Source of the DNA: Hepsetus odoe
Taxonomy: Eukaryota > Chordata > Actinopteri > Characiformes > Hepsetidae
Assembly: GCA_017165825.1 (NCBI GenBank)
Contig: CM029385.1
Span: 2,106,906-2,170,905, forward strand
Direction of reading: 5' to 3'
Length of the DNA: 64,000 nucleotides
In this document: one piece after another, positions 58,208 through 64,000 of the stretch
Layout of the letters: each line of letters begins with the position of its first letter
Numbering within the stretch: position 1 is the first letter of the stretch
The notes under the pieces: generated by a model
Seen by the model: only the letters and a program-made list of their open reading frames with translations
What the model was told of the DNA's origin: nothing
Database searches by the model: none
Position numbers and translations under genes: made by a program

Positions 58208-61200
58208 AGGGCAACAGATTTTGCACTTTAGTTGGAGCCTGAGCAACGAGGTTATCCCAGGTGCGTGAACTACACATTAGTGGTGTGTTTTGCTAACGAC
58301 CCTTACTGAGCGTGTCTTGGGAGGTTAATTGGATCTGTGTCATTTCATACTAAGTGAACCTGAATTTCTATCCTCTGCTTTTTTGGCGTGGGTTCCTTTC
58401 ACTGAGCGAGTCCGGCAGAACGTCCGGATGTTATTTTTTTCACTTTTTTCTATGCTGATCGGACTTTGCACCTCTTTCACGATGTTGTTCTGCCCAATTT
58501 ACTTCTTTCCTGCCTGCTGTTTCTCTGCCCTCCTCTTTAGATCTCTCTTCCTCCCTTGCCTTTCTATCTCTGTCTCTCCTCGCTCTGTTGTATACATCTC
58601 GTTTTTTTTCTGGGTCTATTTCCGTCTCTCTCCCTCATCTCCTTCTAGATGTCTTTGTCATTCCCCATTGCACCTCTCCTCCATCCTCCCACTCCCCCCC
58701 CCCCTCTCTTGCACCCCCCTGTTCTTTCTGAAGCCTTGTGTTAGAGCCCTGGTGTGTCTGTGCCTCCAGATCAATTGAAATGTGTTGTTCATTTGAGCTG
58801 CCACCTGCAATGCATAACTCTGACGCTCATGAGGAGGCACACATACTGCTATGATTCATGTCAGGAGCTCCAGCGTGGATACAATAACAGGATAATGCGA
58901 AAGCGCAGCATCGCATTCATCATTTTTCGTGCTGTGTGTCTGCCTGTCCTCCCACTGACGCCGGTCCAAATACTGCCTGCATTTTGAGACTTTCTCGTGA
59001 AAGCTACCTGCTACCTCGGTCTACCTTTGCGCAGGCATCCCTCTCTAACCGCGCTCCGGACCTTCTCGAGCCAGCACTTCTGAACTGCTTTCACACCTGC
59101 CCCTCTTCTCAGGAGCCCTTCGGTTACCTCATCTCATACTCAAGCTGTAGATCCACAATTGGACGTTCTACAGCTTATGCTTCTCAGCTAGAGACTGGAC
59201 CCAGCTTTATTCGATTTAAAGCAATTCTCCTCAGCCAGCTTTAGATATGGCGCTTCATAGAGGTTCAGGTCTAGGATGTCTCAAATAGAACCAGGTTTAG
59301 GCTTGTTAGAAGTAAGCCTGAATCTAGAACTGCTAAAGCTAGTCCTTACCTAGACTGGGACCTGCAGGTTAGTTCTTCTAAAGGGAAACATGGGGAATAG
59401 AGCTAATTTTGCTCCCCTTTGCAGCATTTTCCTGACAACATGGACCGTCTCCCTGGAGCATTTTCTGGTTCTGTTTTTATGATGCAGTCCTACTTGAGCT
59501 GGTTCTCCAGTTTCCAGTCCTGCTATTAGATTCCACTCTGTCATACTGGAGGACCACATAAGCTCCACGGAATCCACAGGCACCACAGTCATCTTACGAA
59601 GCCCTTTGAGCGAACCCGTTCATAATGTAGGAATTTCGTTCTGCTCTAGGCTCCCTGTCGTTTCCTCGGGGGGAAATCGGACCCTGGTTTGGATAGCACT
59701 GCTCCAGAGCTGTGTGATATCCGCCCTGCCTTACAGTGTGCACATGCAAACAAGTGCTAGTGTGCTTTATCTTCCTTGAGACATAACGGCTCCACTGCTA
59801 CATTGTGCTTGTGTGCTTTATCTTTATGAGGTGGCTATGAAATGTTCAGGGAGCATCAAGGATGTCTGAGTTTGTGATGCATGAGGAAAGCTTACACCTG
59901 CATGTGCTAATGCCTTGTCCTTGCTTACTCTCCCCATCGGTCTGCAGTTCTGCTACGAGTGTGTCTACAACAGGGCCCTCCTCCTGTTTCCAAGGGCAAC
60001 AGGAGCACTTGACTGTGTCGAGCCCTGGTGTGTAAAACCGAACCTTGGTTGCAGTGCAGAGCGCAGATTAGAGATGTTCTCCTGCAAGCGCTGCCCTCCC
60101 TAGTGCTGAAAAACAGCCTGTGGACGTTCAAAATTTTTTAACCCTCAGAAGTTACATTTATCAGTGTCAATCATTTCTGGCTCTTAGCTCATGCATGCAA
60201 GAAAGGGTCACGTTGTCGGTATTGCAGGTTTTCGATCTATAACTAGAAGATATCCACTTTGTGGACTTGATACACGCCTGGAAATATCAACCTGTGCTGC
60301 AACAAAAACAGCATTATTTGATCTTCAGTCTGCCCATCTGGAGTTTCATTTCCTTTCTTATTTTCCCAGCTGTCCCAGTTCCTCCCACTAGCTAGCGCTA
60401 GCCCATCACCCATTGCTAACAACAAAGGTTAGCACATGCTTTCCAAGACACCTGAAACACCAACTCCAACACGCTTTGAGGAGAACACTACCTATTCTAT
60501 TACAAAAATGCCTAGCATATGGAGATGGAGATCCTCAGAGACCAGCGCTCTCTTAGAAAGAAATTGTCTTTGATTTGTCTGGAGATATTTAGAGCTTAGA
60601 ATCTGACAGATATATAAATAGAGAATGTTTAACTCAAGGATATTTTGCCGTTGATGTAGCACCAACATTCATATATAAGCTTTCGGTGTTTTTGGCCGAG
60701 AATACATGAATTAATATTCTAATCTGTCCAGTTGCTGATCAGTAATCTCCGTCCGAGCCCATTTCATACACGTGCGCCTTGTTTATACCGTGCCGAAACC
60801 TAATAATCGCGTGCTTGTCCACATACTTTTGGCCTCCTAGTGCTGGGACGCGGGCGGACTTCAGTTTGAGCTGCTTCTCACGCCTCTGAGTGAAAGAGTT
60901 TGCCAGCAGGAGATGAGACAGGCCTTGAAATCTCTCTGGCAACAGTCAGTCGCCCCCCCGCTTCACCACCTTCCAGCCGCTTTTGTTTCAGCCGAGATTG
61001 TTTGACTTGTCGATTGCTCCTTTTTCTCTCTCGCTCTCCTGCACTCGGTGTCTTATGGCTCCATTGTGGGAAAATCAAAGGGCTCTCCTCGGACAGATGG
61101 CGTACCTGCCAGCGTCTGGCGTCCCTCTGTTTGCTCAGGCCTGAATGAGCTTTGTTTAAGGATCGCTCCTACACTTGTACTCTTGGTTCAGTGCCCAGTT

Positions 61201-63039
61201 TCCCTCCCAGGTATTCCTCTGGAGAGCTGCGGAGTCTTCACTGTAGCAGAGAGTGGCCGAGTGACAGGAGGAACACATCTTTAGCTTGACCGCAATCTTG
61301 CAAGTTCACACGGGAACTGAAGAACCACGTCTCATTCTCAAACTGGTTCTTCTGCACCCGCAGGTGCCGGACGGTCCACATTTTACCGCCTGCTTGCTAA
61401 AACGCAAAGGTTTAGGGCTCAAATTCAGACCTTCTGGGAGGATCTGGAGGACTGTTCCTAGAAGCATTGCAAAAAGAAGCTTTCTGGGAAGGTTCTCTCA
61501 AGAACCATGTTTATGGATCATTTTAACAAGCTTAAAAAACACATATTTTCTTGGTTTTATACCAACTACAGGGCTGTCCTCCAAAAAACAAAGAGCTGTT
61601 AATGAACGTGTGTGATGGTCATGTTGCCTGGCGTGGATCCCCAAACGACCAGATATATGAAGTGAGAACCCTTCTTATTTTCTTAAAGAGGATAGAGCTG
61701 ATAGGCTGTCTGGCTCCCTGAGTAATATAGGCTTTAATAAGCATGGGGCATTATTTTTTTAATTCTTATGCCTTTTGCGGGGAGAAGGGAGCCGATTGAG
61801 GTTCCATTGGGGGCAAATTTTCATTTAACACCATGGAAATGATCATGTGTGGTAATCTGGTCATCAAAATGTGCTTATAAGGCAAAGGTTTTTGCATTTG
61901 GCACTGATTCGTGAAAGACCTGTGATGTGCAGCGATGAGCGACTGTCCTGCTTCAATGCTCCACGGTTGCCTGGCAACAACAGCTGAATCTAAGTGGAAA
62001 AACTGTATATCCCAATTATTTCTAATTGCTATTAATGAAAATTTGGAATAATAAGCCATTCGAGCCCATCAGTCCACAGATGTTTCTCTGGATTTTAGGG
62101 GAGCCTGCTTTACGAACACCCTCTAATCACAGCAACCCTCCACCGCTTGGTCTTGGTGCACTCATTTCATGGCTCAGGACCAAGGATTAGGATTTTGCTC
62201 AGGATTTTGCACTATTTTTGAACGAAAACCCCCAAAACTAAGACGTTAATGGCCTGTTCTGCACCGGCTTGTGCAGGATCGTGAAATCTGACACCTCAGA
62301 CCGTTAAGTCAACAGTGGAGTTGTTCTGAGGTCAGAGTGATGCAACAGCACCTCAGTGTGACTCTGTGATTTTAGAGCTCAACCCAGAGCTCGTGGGCTG
62401 ACCTGAAACCCAGTGATCATGTTTCAATGCAGGAACATTACCTCTCGGCGGGTGATTTTACATTTTTTATTTTTTTATTTTTGGAGATGCCGAGGCTCCT
62501 CGCTACGAGGCCTCCTGCGTGTTGCTTTGATCTCATCTTAATAAACCAGTGATTCACATATCAAAGGGATGGGATGAGAGCCTCCTGTCTGCCCCCCCCC
62601 CCCTCTTTCTCTGCCTTCGTGCCTCTTAAACGCAGCCATAGGGGGTGAGTTTGTACATCAGACGGCCCGCTGATGAGATAGGCCGATTGCGCTTTCACTG
62701 AAAGCAGCTTTCCAGCATCTTGATTGCGGCGATTGTGACGGCGTCTGTCGCGCCTATCTGATCTGCTCTTTCATTTCTCCGGGAGATAATGATGTCTCTG
62801 GGCTCTTTTTTCACCCCCTCATGCCACTTTACAGAGTCCCTTTGAGTCCCCCAATTATGATATGCAGATAGGGCTCCGATAATTACACTTTCTGGATTCT
62901 GGCGCTCATTGTTGGAGACGAGAAGCCGAGAACGGGCAGCCTTTGATGGAGAGGAATAAGGGGCCCTTCTGCTCCTCGCTTTCGCTTTTAATCACACTGG
63001 CGATGGTGAAGTGTCTTCGAGTAGCAGTCATCAAATTCT

Positions 63040-63095
63040 GCCCTGCCCCCGCTGCCCCCGCTGCACCCGCTGCACCCGCTGCGCCTGCTGCCCCA
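63040..63095 (+). repeat. short CCCGCTGCA/C tandem
   Basis: Six to seven imperfect 9-bp units (GCTGCCCCC, GCTGCACCC), giving an Ala-Pro run in one frame. Confidence 0.88.
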
Positions 63096-63184
63096 CTTCG
63101 ACGCTATTTGCTGCTGAAGGTTTGGATATTGTTGTGCTCTCTTTGTTTATGAGCACTGGGATCACCGATGAGTGTAAAGCTACT

Positions 63185-63405
63185 AACCACTAAACGGCGG
63201 ATCTGAAGTTCGTGGGTTCGGATCCCAGACCAGCAGGTTGCCCTGAGGTTCCCTTGAGCATAGTAGCGTCCCCATCACTGCTCCCCGGGTGCTGGATATG
63301 GCTGCCCACTGCTGTGTGTGGGTTTAATACAGAGGAGGCATTTCGTTGCGGGTGCACTGTGTGCTACATTAACGATGTACAGTCTACAGTCACTTTCACT
63401 TCACA
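63185..63405 (+). mobile_element. tRNA-derived SINE (sense)
   Basis: CTAACCACTAAACGGCGGAT, GGGTTCGGATCCCAGACCAG (B-box-like), GCGTCCCCATCACTGCTCC, GTGCTGGATATGGCTGCCCA and CAGTCACTTTCACTTCAC. Confidence 0.84.
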
Positions 63406-63494
63406 TTTCTAAAAAGACGCCCGGGCTTTGTGCCAGCTGACATTTTGGTGCCCCGACCTTCAGCATCATTCCAAACCAGACGGCGAAGCAGCTA

Positions 63495-63607
63495 CTCGAT
63501 CCATCCGTTCATTTTCGTAACAGCTCCTGACCTGGCAGCCTATCACAGCGCTCATAGGGCAAAAGGCTGGGAAGCACAATGGACAGATCACCAGTCCATC
63601 ACGGGGC

Positions 63608-63652
<45 letters not shown>

Positions 63653-63655
63653 CCC
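63495..63655 (+). mobile_element. fish interspersed repeat fragment with (CA)20
   Basis: GATCCATCCGTTCATTTTCG, GCGCTCATAGGGCAAAAGGC, CAGTCCATCACGGGGCAGGG, then (CA)20 at 63611-63651. It corresponds to the 5' half of the 41120/53190 repeat. Confidence 0.7.
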
Positions 63656-64000
63656 TGATTGCTGAACCCATTGCAATTGAGTCCCGTCTGGTGAACCAGC
63701 CTGCATTTCCACCAGTTTGGAGCATCACCTGAGGAGATGTTGGTTCCAGCTGGGAATCGATTTTTTAATGTTAAATTTCGGTCAGAAGGCTTCAAATCAT
63801 ATAATCATATATCACATATATCATAAACGAACACATTTTTGAGTTAATTGCTCGACATTTACGTTTCAGTACATTTTACACCCAAACTGCTCCAAGAGCG
63901 AAGCGCAGCACCAGAGGAGCAGCAAGTTCTGAATTCATTTAAACAACAGTCACCTGAATTCATCTGATTCAGACTGCAGCTCTATTTTCTCTTTATGTCT

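Larger units (their letters stand above)
37367..64000 (+). other. vstm2l: vstm2l intron 1 (partial, at least 26.6 kb)
   Basis: No further vstm2l exon was recognised; I searched by eye for the V-set core (a QWWY codon pattern, DVEMACSF) without success. The intron is rich in SINEs (at least ten), three copies of a second fish repeat (41120, 53190, 63495), MITEs (38125, 49640, 56010), an RTE reverse transcriptase pseudogene (43745-44685), microsatellites and a 750-bp minisatellite (57457). About 38.9-40.0, 47.2-48.3, 53.8-54.7, 55.3-56.0, 58.3-60.9 and 61.6-62.9 kb look single-copy. Confidence 0.8.

Noticed and set aside
57393..58268. 291-codon plus-strand frame and 210-codon minus-strand frame
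   Set aside because: 15-bp tandem repeat without stop codons in these frames; no splice, start or conservation support.
59946..60103. Possible exon after TCGGTCTGCAG (FCYECVYNRALLLFPRATGA)
   Set aside because: No convincing donor in frame, no match to vstm2l or another protein I recognise, and no conservation data.

Overview
This is a piece of a vertebrate nuclear genome, almost certainly a teleost fish. Coding DNA is split into short exons with GT/AG splice sites. The introns carry dinucleotide microsatellites, tRNA-derived SINEs with the TAAATGTAAATGT-type tail, RTE-type LINE fragments and small DNA-transposon MITEs typical of fish. I cannot name the species; an ostariophysan such as a catfish or characin is a guess from repeat flavour only. 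No bacterial operons, CRISPR arrays, rRNA genes or stand-alone tRNA genes are visible.

Two protein genes are supported, both on the + strand. From 1 to about 33,400 lies the 3' half of ctnnbl1 (beta-catenin-like protein 1, a nuclear armadillo-repeat protein of the CDC5L/PRP19 spliceosome-associated complex). Nine exons (1196-1268, 3090-3148, 3910-4058, 7611-7792, 17003-17100, 18319-18399, 24046-24183, 24742-24814, 32692-32792) join in frame into 317 codons plus a stop and match the C-terminal part of the human protein in order. If the gene has the human 16-exon layout they are exons 8-16. From about 37,080 begins vstm2l (V-set and transmembrane domain-containing 2-like): promoter, 5' UTR and the signal-peptide exon (37267-37366). 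The other 26.6 kb to the window end is its first intron; I found no further vstm2l exon. The order CTNNBL1-VSTM2L is the same as on human chromosome 20q.

The most unusual observation is a tenth, intact ctnnbl1 exon at 26498-26589 in the wrong place. It encodes the segment that should lie immediately before the 1196 exon (it splices to it in phase and in sequence), yet it sits in the last intron between the two final exons. It is either an assembly misjoin or a real exon translocation/duplication. If spliced where it stands it would frameshift the protein's C-terminus.

Other structure: several ctnnbl1 exons are bordered by (GT)n just before the acceptor and/or (CA)n just after the donor, complementary in the pre-mRNA and most striking around the 81-nt exon at 18319. 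A MITE family with terminal inverted repeats and an internal 69-bp minisatellite is scattered in about a dozen copies with 1 to 8 repeat units. A near-perfect 47-bp-arm hairpin lies 72 bp inside vstm2l intron 1. An array of RFX X-box-like motifs lies about 2 kb upstream of vstm2l. Large minisatellites at 4.6-5.0 kb and 57.46-58.2 kb, and (ATC)n arrays at 35.4-36.6 kb, give long but meaningless open frames.
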